Shown here one piece after another: positions 11,400-21,976 of a DNA stretch of 64,000 nt. The notes beneath the pieces are model-generated. The model searched no databases. It worked only from the letters and a program-made list of their open reading frames with translations, and was not told where the DNA came from. The DNA is taken from assembly GCF_041260155.1 (NCBI RefSeq), contig NC_091931.1, positions 13,232,361-13,296,360 on the forward strand. Direction: 5' to 3'. The position numbers and the translations under genes were made by a program. Source of the DNA: Ptychodera flava. Taxonomy: Eukaryota > Hemichordata > Enteropneusta > Ptychoderidae. How positions within the stretch are numbered: the first letter of the stretch is position 1; each line of letters begins with the position of its first letter.

Positions 11400-12509
11400 C
11401 TAATTATATAATTTTGCATATTGAGATTCATGCATTACGTATTCTGCACTAATGTCGTTGATTTTAGGGCAACCAGACAAAGCCATTGCCAAGCTCAACT
11501 CATCCCTCAGAATCTGTAACACTTGTTTGGCTCCTTCTTCTCCAGCATATGCAAGCCCATAAATGATTGGTCTTCCAACAAATACAGCTTTTGCTCCCAA
11601 AGCCAATGCCTTGAAGACGTCTGTACCAGTACGTACACCGCTATCCATGTAGACTTCAACTTTACCCTTGACTGCTTCAACAATCTTTGGAAGGACTTCT
11701 ATTGTTGGTGGTGCATAATCTAAGTGTCCAGCTCCGTGATTCGACACCACAATACCAGCAACTTCATGCTGCACTGCTAATAAGGCATCTTCTGGGGTCA
11801 AAATGCCCTTCAGTATAATTGGCAGTTTGGTGATGGATTTCAGCCATCCAATACACTCCCAGGTTGCTGAGGCATCTATCAATCCCCCGGCACCAAAAGA
11901 ATCCGGCCTGGCGTCTTCGTCAACTTCTTCCTTAAGCTCCTTTGGAAGATTTGGAAGGTCTAAGTGAGATGGCAGTTGAAATCCACCTGCGTACAATTCT
12001 TGACGCCGTTTTCCCAAGACTGGTAGATCCACTGTCAACACCAATGCTTTGTAACCACCGGCCTCTGCCCTTCTAACCAGATTTTCAGATATTGTTCGAG
12101 GTCGCAAAATGTATAACTGACACCATCGAAGACAATTAGGAGCAGCCTCACTAACATCCTCCAGGGATTTTGTTGAGTATGTACTCAATACCATACACGT
12201 CTGCATAGCATTTGCTGCTTTGACAGAGGCCACTTCTCCCTCGTCATGGGCCAAGCATTGCATCGCTAATGGGCCAATACAAATTGGGAAATCAATTTTC
12301 TGACCAAGCATTGATGTTGATAAATCTCGTTTTGAGACGTCTCGCAGAACCCTTGGTTTTATCCAAAAACGACGAAACGCTTGTCTATTTTCCTTTAAGC
12401 TCACTTCCTCGTCTGCTCCAGAAGTATAATATGCCACGTTGTGCTTATTTCGATGCTTCCTCGCATACTCTTCATAGTCATCCACACACACCAGCATTGG
12501 TTTGGTCAT
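11400..12509 (-). CDS. FMN-dependent 2-hydroxyacid oxidase-like protein, copy B
   Basis: A 369-residue paralogue of copies A and C, aligned without gaps in length. Retained family residues are Y27, Y133, D161, R168 in GKRR, K234, H258, and the FMN-phosphate segments DSGVR and GRP. The active-site signature reads SNHGAGH, so the carboxylate-binding arginine is Gly261. The Trp110 equivalent is Tyr111. The C-terminus is AKLYN. The N-terminus (EEYARKHRNKH) differs from A and C, which share EKYAREHLSKH, while the lid region is close to C. One coding exon lies behind a 5' untranslated intron. It shares orientation with A and C, about 10.4 kb from A and 5.0 kb from C. Probably a flavoprotein; the substrate is unknown. 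Confidence 0.93.
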   Translation of the reverse strand: MTKPMLVCVDDYEEYARKHRNKHNVAYYTSGADEEVSLKENRQAFRRFWIKPRVLRDVSKRDLSTSMLGQKIDFPICIGPLAMQCLAHDEGEVASVKAANAMQTCMVLSTYSTKSLEDVSEAAPNCLRWCQLYILRPRTISENLVRRAEAGGYKALVLTVDLPVLGKRRQELYAGGFQLPSHLDLPNLPKELKEEVDEDARPDSFGAGGLIDASATWECIGWLKSITKLPIILKGILTPEDALLAVQHEVAGIVVSNHGAGHLDYAPPTIEVLPKIVEAVKGKVEVYMDSGVRTGTDVFKALALGAKAVFVGRPIIYGLAYAGEEGAKQVLQILRDELSLAMALSGCPKINDISAEYVMHESQYAKLYN

Positions 12510-12537
12510 GATGAGTTTAATTTATGGTTTCACAAGC

Positions 12538-12914
12538 CTAAAATGGATTAATCAAAAAAGCATGTGTAACATATTAATCAAAGGTGTTGCTTCAGTCAGT
12601 GTCAGTCAAGAAAGGACTTTCCGGAGCGTGATGGCAATGAATTGTTATTCAATATCACTTGGTTAGATCAAATCACTCTCCTTTCTCCTGAATGGATAGA
12701 CCATGATGTAATGTATGTGGTAGACAAAAGTACAGTTAACAAGTACTGTAAATCTGTGACCTTCAACAAAGTAGGTCGGTAATGGGAAGGTCGGGGAAAA
12801 CTAGTCGTACGTACTTTTCCAATGTTATGTGTGCAAGATGTTTGTTCGTTCTCAGTAAAATAATTCTGATCAGCAATTAATTGACGAGAGAACGGAAACA
12901 CAGCCAATTCTTAC
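12538..12914 (-). other. Intron in the 5' untranslated region of oxidase copy B
   Basis: On the minus strand a GTAAGAATTGG donor begins at 12914 and the acceptor CCATTTTAG ends at 12538, 28 bases before the ATG. The position matches the introns of copies A and C, but the intron sequence has diverged more than between A and C. A noncoding exon would start at 12915. Confidence 0.6.
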
Positions 12915-12959
12915 CTTTTGATTTACCATACATGAAATCAGAATGATGCGATTGGTGTA

Positions 12960-13740
12960 GTGCTTCAATTGGACTGGCAAGCTGTTGTATCGCACTTCCG
13001 TGATGTGCAACTGTGCGCCAAATACCACAGACTGGTGCAATTGGTGCGCATCCTGTTGATATAAATTCTCATCATGTACAATGACGTCACTGTCCCTCTA
13101 TATTTTTACCACCAGAAATTTGTCACCTAAATTTTGCACTTTTCTAACTATGTATGAATTATATAATTGAATTCATACAATATGGGCTCATTGAGTTGAG
13201 TCGACACCAGTATGCTGTTACGGTTGTCATGCCACCAATATGTTTCACTCATTTGTATAAATGTCTCGGGGACACTTGCGCAGATAACTTGCAAACCAGG
13301 CCGAGTTTTGATTATGTCTAACATAGAAATCCGCGCTACGCTCGCTCGTGCGTGTGAAAAACACAACCGGGAGCTAGGTCATGTGTCGAGCAGCACTCTA
13401 TTGCTCAGTATAAATGTCCGTTGCTAAGTTACATAAGCTCTGCCCATCATCCCAAAGCCTTATACTTTTGTTTGTGAATGTTTATCAAGGCTTTGGTTTG
13501 GATATAAATGTATTCTCCTCTAGACTGAATCGTTCTGGTGGATTCTGAAAGTCGATGGGTCAGAGCCCGACTTCGTGTACCGGTACACATCGACCTTCTG
13601 AGGCGGTGTTTGTCTCTAGTCATGTCACCTTATAATTTTTATCCAGCACCATGGCCCAGTCTGAGTACTTTGACTGAGCAAAGGGAGTTGGTTCATATAT
13701 AGTCAGCTCCTGGACACGTCTCTGTGATTTGTTGTGCTGT
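12960..13740. other. Upstream DNA of oxidase copy B, nothing recognised
   Basis: The promoter of copy B should lie here, but no TATA box at a convincing distance or other clear signal is visible. No gene or mobile element is recognised. Confidence 0.35.
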
Positions 13741-13749
13741 TTTATTCTC

Positions 13750-15185
13750 AGTATAAGGACGCGAGTATGGGGATAATTCTCCGCATGAATAGTCACTTTT
13801 AGTGACCTCATTTCGTTGATCTGTAAAAACTATTAACTATGCTAGCATACTGAATTCAGTTTGAGGTTTTATCTTCCAAAAATGTATATCAGTGTCAAAG
13901 GTCGAATTTGTACTTTTTGTTGGTAATATCAGTCATATTCACACTTACTCTCACTTTTTCCAGTCGTGGAGTCTCATGACTGTGAGTATAGTAACGCCTT
14001 TGTGGAAATATTTCAGATTTTTTCCAGCAGACTGCGAAAAACAGAACAGTTAAATGCATGTGCAGAACAAATCGACAGATGTCACATCAATGGCGAAGGT
14101 GACAGAACATTAGCATAAGGCCACCATCGGTAAGAACACTGAATGGCAGTTTCTCGTCCATTATGTAGTGGCCCCAACCTCTTATATCTATTATATTCGT
14201 GTGACGCCGACTGATAACGAATTCACAACAAAAAATCAGACAATGCAGGTGAAAAGCCTTGATTTGAAACCTAACAAATTTAAGGAAACATGTTTTCGCA
14301 CAAGTGATCAGAGACTGTGCACGGAGTCAAACTAGCTATTGAAATTTCTCGCGAGCACCACGCCACGCGGTCCCTTTGCAGTGCACACTGGAGAGGATCC
14401 TATTCACGAATTATCTGGAAAGTACGATGAGTTTTATTGATCGGGAAATCATATCACTGCTAATTTAAATAGTTAGCTTAAAATCCATGTGTTGATTTGC
14501 CAAAAATCGTCGATAGGCATGTTGAAAGGAACAACCAGCGACATGTTTGGTTTTTCAAGATGCATATTTATAATATATTTAAGTAATAAACACCACACTC
14601 GGCGACGGTTACCGCGAGGTTTTGATCCGTTTACGACATATATGTGCACGTACGATGGTAAGTACATGGAGTGACCTTGTCAAAATCGAGTTGTATACCT
14701 GTTGCTTAAGTGGTTTATGTCTATTATCTTAGTAAGAAATTAAATTTCTGGCGTGAAACTTCTGAAAGGGAATTTTCTGAAGCTGACAGCTAAAACCGTG
14801 CTATATTGCGAATATAGGGGGTATTTTCACGTCTCGACCAACTGCACCATCCATATACTGGTATGATATAATTTTATATATTTCGTTGCAAGGCATACAT
14901 ATCTTCAATTGTAGATTTAGAAAACTTATGAGATATTTACATCGCACATAGCCCAACACTACTACAAAAATGAAACCGCTTCAGGCCTTATTCAGCTTTG
15001 TCGGATTGCTCTTCTAGCACGGATTCTCAAAGCTGGCGAACAAAACAGGATGCGCCTCCTCGTGAATGGCTCCATAGAGGTGAAAGCTTAGGAAACAGGT
15101 GAATCTGGCATTCTCATGAACATTTTACTTTGTTCTGAAGTCAATTGTAAAATGTCAACGACATGTAGCCTCATAAATTGTATGT
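13750..15185 (-). repeat. Upstream block of the oxidase tandem unit (copy 2)
   Basis: The block matches 8090-8660 and 19340-19740. Shared landmarks are GGGGATAATTCTCCG, GAATTCAGTTTGAGGTTTTA, CCAGCAGACTGCGAAAAACA, CATTAGCATAA and, near 15070-15180, GAGGTGAAAGCTTAGGAAACA-like DNA. The stretch 14330-15060 within it has no counterpart I can see at copy 1 and no recognised gene. Confidence 0.65.
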
Positions 15186-15214
15186 GGACAAAAGCAAAGT
15201 GCTATGAATTCAAA

Positions 15215-16425
15215 ACAAATTCATGCAAAAGAAGTTTCAGAAGGGTACCCAAGTTTTGTTTGTTCGAAACTGCATCGCAAAAACCATACCAGAGTGGAGA
15301 TGGTGAAGACGTAATGACACTTGCAGAGCTATTACAAGGCATAAACATTTGATTTGCCAGGAATAACAACGGGATTTCTAATTTGTTTTCAAACAAGGGA
15401 AACAATTGCCTGTGACTTTGTTCAGAAAATGTAAAATTTAAGTTGAAAGTGATTTCAGTTATTGAACGGACACACATACAAAATACTTACCACATCGACG
15501 GTCTTCATGATGATTTTTTAAAGATATGTGTGTTTATTCCATAACATGTATTCTAAATATTATTATTATAAGAACTAGTTGAGGCCCAACGTTTCATAGA
15601 AGACAAAAAGTTTGGATGAATAATATTGTTTAGCTACCTGATATCCTGGGGTAATGAAGAATACAAGCATAAAGTAAAAAAACAGCTTACAAAGTCACTT
15701 ATGTTTTTTTGTACTGTAAACGTCCGCTGTGATTTTATTAAACAAAGTTTTGTTCTAAGTTCAACATGATGCCTGTGACTGACATCGAAGTCCCGAATTT
15801 TCTTGACGTATACATGTCTTAATAACCCTTCGTGTACACCTAAGGCCGTTGCACTGTCATAGATATTCATCTTCATTATTATCTCAAGAACTGAAGTGAG
15901 AAAAAGAATAGACTAGTTCACATAGCCTTTATTTAACGAGATTTACAGGTTTATCGCCCACAACACTTTTGTCGCCATCTTTAATATCATTGAAGAAAGT
16001 TTATGAGAAAGCGAGTGTCACTCCTAGAGTTCCTCACATTAAAAATAAAATGGTCAATCCGGACAGTCGGTATACTTGGCATTGTCACAACAAAACAAGG
16101 CAATGCAGCTTTTCTTATTTAATGTACAGTTTGATATAGGAGAAATAAAGTATGCAGGCCTCGACAACATGATGTAAAGGAGAAGATGTTACCTTCAATT
16201 ACATTAAATAGAAAGAGTCGATTTGGTGTTACACTTATTTGACATTTTCTCGCGACTGATTACAACAAACACGGACATTGACATATATCCTCTACAATGT
16301 ATGAAACATCAACGTAATTACACTTGAACATTAAACCTTTAGGCCTAATATCAAATTGTTTAGCTGATGTATCATATTAGCCCATGAATCACATGATACA
16401 ACATCATTCCCAACAAGTGCATTCT
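15215..16425 (-). repeat. 3' flank of oxidase copy C
   Basis: This contains the far 3' block (matching 9680-10130) and the near 3' flank (matching 4500-5225 and 10130-11399), joined without the 179-base element found in unit B. It runs straight into the stop codon of copy C. No gene is recognised inside it. Confidence 0.7.
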
Positions 16426-17535
16426 CTAATTATATAATTTTGCATATTGAGATTCATGCATTATGTATTCTGCACTAATGTCGTTGATTTTAGAGCAACC
16501 AGACAAAGCCATTGCCAAGCTCAACTCATCCCTCAGAATCTGTAACACTTGTCTGGCTCCTTCTTCCCCAGCATATGCAAGCCCATAAATGATTGGTCTT
16601 CCAACAAATACAGCTTTTGCTCCCAAAGCCAACGCCTTGAAAACGTCTGTACCTGTACGTACACCGCTATCCATGTAGACTTCAACTTTACCCTTGACTG
16701 CTTCAACAATCTTTGGAAGGACTTCTATTGTTGGTGGTGCATAATCTAAGTGCCCACCTCCGTGGTTAGACACCACAATACCAGCAACTTCACGCTGCAC
16801 TGCTAATAATGCATCTTCTGGGGTCAAAATACCTTTTACTATAATTGGTAGTTTGGTGACAGATTTCAGCCACCCAATACACTCCCAGGTTATTGAGGCA
16901 TCTATCATTCCCCCGGGAGCAAAATATTCTGCTCCGAATTCTTCGTCAGCTTCTTCTTCAAGCTGCTTTGGAAGATTTGGAAGGTCTAAGTGAGGTGGTA
17001 GTTGAAATCCACCTGCGTACAATTCAGCACGGTGTTTTCCCAAGACTGGCATATCCACCGTCAACACCAATGCTTTGTAACCAGCCGCCTCTGCCCTTCT
17101 CACCAGATTTTCAGATATTCTGCGAGGCCGCAACATGTACAACTGAAACCATCGAAGACAATTAGGGGCAGCCTCACTTACTTCCTCTAAAGATTTTGTT
17201 GAGTATGTACTCAGCGCCATACACGTCTTCATAGCGTTTGCTGCTTTGACAGAGGCCACTTCTCCCTCGTCATGGGCCAAGCATTGCATCGCTACTGGCC
17301 CGATACAAATTGGGAAATCAATTTTCTGACCGAGAATTGATGTTGATAAATCTCTTTTTGAGACGTCTCGCAGAACCCTGGGTTTTATCCAAAAACGACG
17401 GAATGCTTGTCTATTTTCCTTTAAGCTCACTTCCTCGTCTGCCCCGGAAGTATAATATGCCACGTTGTGCTTACTTAAGTGTTCTCTAGCATACTTTTCA
17501 TAGTCATCCACACACACCGGCATCGGCTTTGACAT
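16426..17535 (-). CDS. FMN-dependent 2-hydroxyacid oxidase-like protein, copy C
   Basis: A 369-residue paralogue of A and B. Retained: Y27, Y133, D161, K234, H258, DSGVR and GRP. The signature reads SNHGGGH (Gly261 for the active-site arginine). In addition the second substrate arginine (R167 of human HAO1, seven residues after the TVD aspartate) is His168 in GKHR, with an arginine one residue later. The Trp110 equivalent is Tyr111; the C-terminus is AKLYN. The protein is a mosaic: the first 35 residues and residues 105-135 follow copy A, while the lid region, the active-site loop and the C-terminus follow copy B. This suggests gene conversion. The coding region is one exon. Whether it still oxidises hydroxyacids cannot be told from sequence. 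Confidence 0.93.
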   Translation of the reverse strand: MSKPMPVCVDDYEKYAREHLSKHNVAYYTSGADEEVSLKENRQAFRRFWIKPRVLRDVSKRDLSTSILGQKIDFPICIGPVAMQCLAHDEGEVASVKAANAMKTCMALSTYSTKSLEEVSEAAPNCLRWFQLYMLRPRRISENLVRRAEAAGYKALVLTVDMPVLGKHRAELYAGGFQLPPHLDLPNLPKQLEEEADEEFGAEYFAPGGMIDASITWECIGWLKSVTKLPIIVKGILTPEDALLAVQREVAGIVVSNHGGGHLDYAPPTIEVLPKIVEAVKGKVEVYMDSGVRTGTDVFKALALGAKAVFVGRPIIYGLAYAGEEGARQVLQILRDELSLAMALSGCSKINDISAEYIMHESQYAKLYN

Positions 17536-17564
17536 GGCGAATCGAATTTTCGAATTTCACAAGC

Positions 17565-17910
17565 CTGAAATGGATTAAGGAAAGCAACTGTAAAGTATAT
17601 ATGACCAAAAGTGTTGCTTCAACGGTTAGCAGTCAATAATTGATTCTCCTGTGTGTGTGTGTGTGTGTGAATACGTTGAATATTCTTTGTAACTGGGTCA
17701 AATGTGTGTAGTGGAAATACACACCACGCCAACAGCCACTGACCTTGAGAAAAGATATAGTTGCAGTGATTAGAAGCTCGGGGACGGGGGGAAATCGTAA
17801 TGGCAGCTATACTTTTCCACGTCATTTGTGCAACATGCATCTTCTTTGTGAGTAAACTATACTGGTTCAAACGTTTGATGAGCGGAAATGGAAACAGGGC
17901 AAACTCTTAC
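17565..17910 (-). other. Intron in the 5' untranslated region of oxidase copy C
   Basis: On the minus strand a GTAAGAGTTTGCC donor begins at 17910 and the acceptor TCCATTTCAG ends at 17565, 29 bases before the ATG. Flanks and intron closely resemble copy A, except for a (GT)10 run at 17650-17669 that A lacks. Confidence 0.65.
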
Positions 17911-18085
17911 CTTTCAGCGTACGACGTATGGGATCCAAACGACACAATGACTGCGAATATTTAATGCAATGACAACATCGGACCTGAAGGGTAAAGTTCA
18001 GGGTCTGAAAACACCACAGCTATGGACCCACAGCTAGACAGCCGCGAGCCTCAAAATATTTAATGCCAGCAATATTCCTGTGCCT

Positions 18086-18286
18086 GGTGATCTCTAGCTG
18101 CATGATAATTGTAGCCTTGGTTGGCCGTGGGGCTTGGGCTTCTGTCGTGCGGCTCGCGCCTTGCCCCAACCAAGATCAAGGCGCGAGCCGCACTACAGAA
18201 GCTCAAGCCCCATAGCGAACCATGGTTTTTCTCGAGGGTCTATGGGCCAACCAAGGCTACAATTATTGCAGCTAGGTGATCTCTAG
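18086..18286. mobile_element. Fold-back (full-length inverted repeat) element with a 12-base flanking repeat
   Basis: The sequence from 18098 to 18274 folds almost completely on itself. CTGCATGATAATTGTAGCC pairs with GGCTACAATTATTGCAG, TTGGTTGGCC with GGCCAACCAA, and GTGCGGCTCGCGCCTTG with CAAGGCGCGAGCCGCAC near the centre. The direct repeat GGTGATCTCTAG flanks it on both sides (18086-18097 and 18275-18286) and may be a target-site duplication. No ORF is present. The long duplication does not fit a common superfamily that I can name. Confidence 0.7.
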
Positions 18287-18546
18287 AGTGGTCATTCGCT
18301 ATGATGTACGGTAAAGCTATGGAGTTCAGTATTTGTGCTGTGAACAGAGCGTATAGGGGAAAGTGATAGAATCAAGCTGCTTTAGCCAGGATAATTCAAT
18401 TTAACAACAAATAGGGAGCACAATGTAAACTGGAATATGAAATGCTCTGTCAAGCAGAGTCACTAAATACACATATGCTCATCCATGTTTTACTTTGCCG
18501 TATTGCCTGTTCGAAAACTCCTATAGATCCTTTAAATGTAAACTTG

Positions 18547-18548
<2 letters not shown>

Positions 18549-18613
<65 letters not shown>
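18549..18613. repeat. (TA)n microsatellite
   Basis: An uninterrupted TA run of about 64 bases. ORFs through it read as IYIYIY on either strand and are artefacts. Confidence 0.95.
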
Positions 18614-18615
<2 letters not shown>

Positions 18616-18619
18616 TATT

Positions 18620-19290
18620 ATTTCAGGTATGCGCTACATTTAGGGTCTATTTTTAGATGAGAATTTAGAACAGATAGACGAGCAAAATACACGAGTGAAA
18701 TTGTGAAATATGCCGTATACATGGTGACAAGAGACTCATTTTTTTTTACCGGAACGTACTTGTAACTTTAACACAATATTAACTCAATTAGTAAACTCCG
18801 ATCTAATTAACGAATGATTTTACACACATTAAAGGTAACTAGTTGTAGACTGCTTTTTCTAGTTTATTATACACTTAATGTCGATTTACGGAGGCCTTTT
18901 ACAAACAAGGTATCCACTTCAATACCAGACTTTCGAAGTGTAGGCTCTACAGATAAGTTTCTATGCCTATGAATTGATTGTGCAATTTCATTTACAAGGA
19001 GTTTTATGTTTTGTTTTTTCCTTAATCAAGCATAATTTCCGTACAAATTTGTAATAAAAGTCCTACGGGCTGCATGTGGCAACCGATGATTTGAAATTAT
19101 TTTATTTATTTGTACAAAGAATAAGTTCACTTGTGACACTTTGGAAAATAACAAATAATAGTACCTACTTCAAGTGGAATGATTTACACAGGAAAAGTAG
19201 TTCAGATCTTTGGAAATAAGTTCATCATCCCAACAAGGAATACAAGTCGACTAATTATACACAAGGTCATCTCACCATTTTGGGCGAGTC
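18620..19290. other. AT-rich DNA, nothing recognised
   Basis: No gene, RNA or mobile element is recognised. It separates the (TA)n run from the third upstream block of the oxidase unit. Confidence 0.4.
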
Positions 19291-19299
19291 GAGGAAGTC

Positions 19300-19790
19300 G
19301 ATTCAAAAGTCATCTTGAGGACACCTCTCTGTGCTGTACTATGTTATACGCTCCACGGCTCCAGGTTGAGTATTTATCTCAGTCAGTTCAATCTTGCAGT
19401 CCCTCTGTATTTCCTGTTACGGAGTCTCCGAGTGTGGGCAGCGTAACCCATTATCAGCGTTTTCAAGCAGACTGCGAGCAACAAAACGGTCAAACACGTG
19501 TAGTTCAGAACCATTCCACAGAGCGCATTATGTCATATTAACGGTGATGGCGCTACAATAGTCCCTTTGGAGCAAGGTCTGTTCCGTTCGTTGTTTTCTC
19601 GACCTCCATGTGGCGACTACAACCTCACAAAACTACTGTGTTCGTCAGCTGTCAACTCATCAGTGAATTCAGAATGAATCAATCAAACAATGCAAGCGAA
19701 AGCCTTGAATTGAGACCTGACAAAGTCAAGGACATATGTTTCCCCGCATGAGATCAAGGTACACAGAGTTGAATATTGTAGCTATAACAT
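19300..19790 (-). repeat. Upstream block of the oxidase tandem unit (copy 3)
   Basis: Partial match to 8090-8500 and 13930-14330 through AGACTGCGAGCAACAAAACG, GTCATATTAACGGTGATGG-like DNA, and AATCAATCAAACAATGCA-like DNA near 19675. It lies about 1.8 kb above the ATG of copy C. A 120-codon plus-strand ORF (19179-19541) overlaps it but is not preserved in the other copies. Confidence 0.6.
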
Positions 19791-19907
19791 CTCCTTCCGT
19801 GCACCGCGCGGTTCCTGATGCGTTCTAAGAAAGATTCTATTTATGATATATGTGAATTTTATCGGAAGGTGAAGTTGTTTGACTTCTCACACATTAAGCA
19901 TTTTCCC

Positions 19908-20262
19908 TTAAGGTAGTCCGCGCCCCGAAACTGAAAAATTTACACTTTTGCTCAAACTTTTCTCAGGTAAACTTTCAACCATTCTTCAAAATCAAAACTA
20001 AAAGTCGGCGGTCACTGTGCAAATGTTGGTTCCAGAGAAACAAATTGCACAATATTTATAGGGGTATTTGAAATTAAAAATGGCATCCATCCCTGTGGTA
20101 TCTCTTAAGGGGAAAATCAAATTCCTGATTTTTACAAGTCGGCGAAAACTTTATTTACTCCGTAAGCTTCAAAATAAGCCCCAACAAGTGGCAGACCAAG
20201 AGAATATTGTAAAAGTTTGAGAGATAGGATATCTGTCTCTGAGGCGCCGTCTATACCGTAAA
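19908..20262 (+). mobile_element. TTAA-flanked short DNA element, copy 1
   Basis: The left end TTAAGGTAGTCCGCGCCCC and the interior (TTTTGCTCAAACTTTTC, GGTCACTG, AAATGGC, TCGGCG, TACTCCGTAAGCTTCAAA) match copy 2 at 51863-52245. The right end, CTATACCGTAA, is degraded relative to CATTCTACCTTAA. The 98-codon minus ORF across it is not conserved in the other copies, so the element is noncoding. The TTAA target suggests a piggyBac-like family; that is an inference from the ends alone. Confidence 0.65.
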
Positions 20263-20269
20263 AAAACAC

Positions 20270-21750
20270 ATACGATGATTTTGCAATCAACTCAGTCCGA
20301 TGAGTTAAGTCAATCATACTTTCTCTGTATAAGAATGGGTCGATTGGCGTGATGGAGAGACTGATTGTAGACCTACACCTATCGGGATGCACTGTGAATC
20401 TCTCTGAAAGGAGGTATTCTATTTTCATTCTATTTTCTATTTAGAGAATGCCCAATCAATTCTTTAAACATGAAACAAAACGATGCTGCTATTTAGATCA
20501 CCTTGTCGTGAGATACAATGGCCAATCCTAAAGCAGGACCATGTGTAAGGTTTGGTCACCGGTAACTAAGCCGAGATTCACAAATATAGGGGGCTGCAGG
20601 ATTCGCGATTGAAATCTTAATTCGCTTTAAATCCCCACAATGCCCTTAAAAACCTTTAAAATCTAACGTTAACGTTTACCCCTTTATATGATTCAAGTGT
20701 TAAAATTCTCCCCACTATAATATAAACAAACATTATTTATTAAGCCACCGATATTAAACTACTTTTGATATTTTTTTGTATTTTTGCTCTTTGTATCAAC
20801 TTCAGCTTTTATTGAATGTCAAGAATTATTCTTCTACCCTGCCCTTTAAAAATGGGAAAAGACAATGCAAAACAAAATTGTCATTTTTGCTACATGTACT
20901 CTTGTTTCAAATAAGATTATAAATTTCATGAAGTAATATCGAGTTTTTGACTTCACTTTATTTTTGTTATTAATACCAAACTTGAGGTTTTGTATCGCAA
21001 ACTTGTACCCTTCATTTTTGAGTAAAGTATTGAAAGTATAATAAACTTTTTCTCTGCTTTTTGAAGCTTTATCGCATGAAGGGGTTGTCGTGTCATATTT
21101 GATAAGAAATGTTTCTTTTAAAACAGTATGTTGATTAAATGCTATAAACAGCCATATGCGTGTAAACGGCTAGGGTAGAGCAACGGTCAGACGACATGTG
21201 GACTGTGCAGTGTAACTTTCTATTTGAATCACAATAAATGGTGAAACTTGTATAATATCTAAGGTAATTATTTCCTTTTCTTATAGCTAGCTCAAAGGCG
21301 AACCCACGAAGTAAACCGCCAGGAAAACGATGTAGCAGCCGTCATCTCTTGAAATACTCACCTGTGGTCGGCAACACTACTTACTTGATCAATACGTCCG
21401 AGGAAATTGTAGAAAGAAAGCTGTACTGGTAATTTGATTTGTACCTTTGTGCTTCTTCAAGGATAGTGGGAGCTCAGAGGGTACTCATGCCAAGCACACT
21501 GTTGACAGTGACAGCGTGACAGGGAAAATGAATTGCTTGATGCAACATTTCACAATCTATGAGTATTGTTTTTACATAATTGAGATGCAGCATATTGTGT
21601 ATTTTTGAGAGTCATTCGGTGATCATGGCATTGTATTCACTGACAATACAAAGTGTGCTACTACAGGTTGAATAGTGATCTCATAAAGTAGAACTAATTA
21701 GCCAGGGAATAGCTCGGTTTTAAATTGCAATGTTCACCACTTTAATTATA
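20270..21750. other. Intergenic DNA, nothing recognised
   Basis: No coding region, RNA gene or repeat is recognised on either strand. Confidence 0.4.
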
Positions 21751-21755
21751 ATTAA

Positions 21756-21972
21756 TCATTACTTTTAAAAGTACCCGAGAGGTGTTTGCCTGCTTTTCCC
21801 GCGCACTGCTATCATGAAATCTCTCTCTGGGAATTATGCAAGTTGTTAGCAGTGCGCGGGAAAAGCAGGCAAACACCTCTCGGGTACTTTTAAAAGTAAT
21901 GATCACTTGCATAATTCCCAGAGAGAGATTTCATGATAGACTCTTCCCAGAGAGAGATTTTATGATAGACTC
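21756..21972. repeat. Interleaved double palindrome (A-B-A'-B') with a tandem 29-base repeat
   Basis: Arm A (21756-21810, 55 bases) has a perfect reverse complement A' at 21848-21902. Arm B (21811-21843, 33 bases) has a perfect reverse complement B' at 21905-21937. The order A, B, A', B' means the two hairpins cross rather than nest. The end of B' plus AGACTC is then repeated in tandem (21915-21943 and 21944-21972, one difference), directly before a long TA run. The exact identity of the arms implies a recent event or correction between arms. Confidence 0.9.
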
Positions 21973-21973
21973 G

Positions 21974-21976
<3 letters not shown>

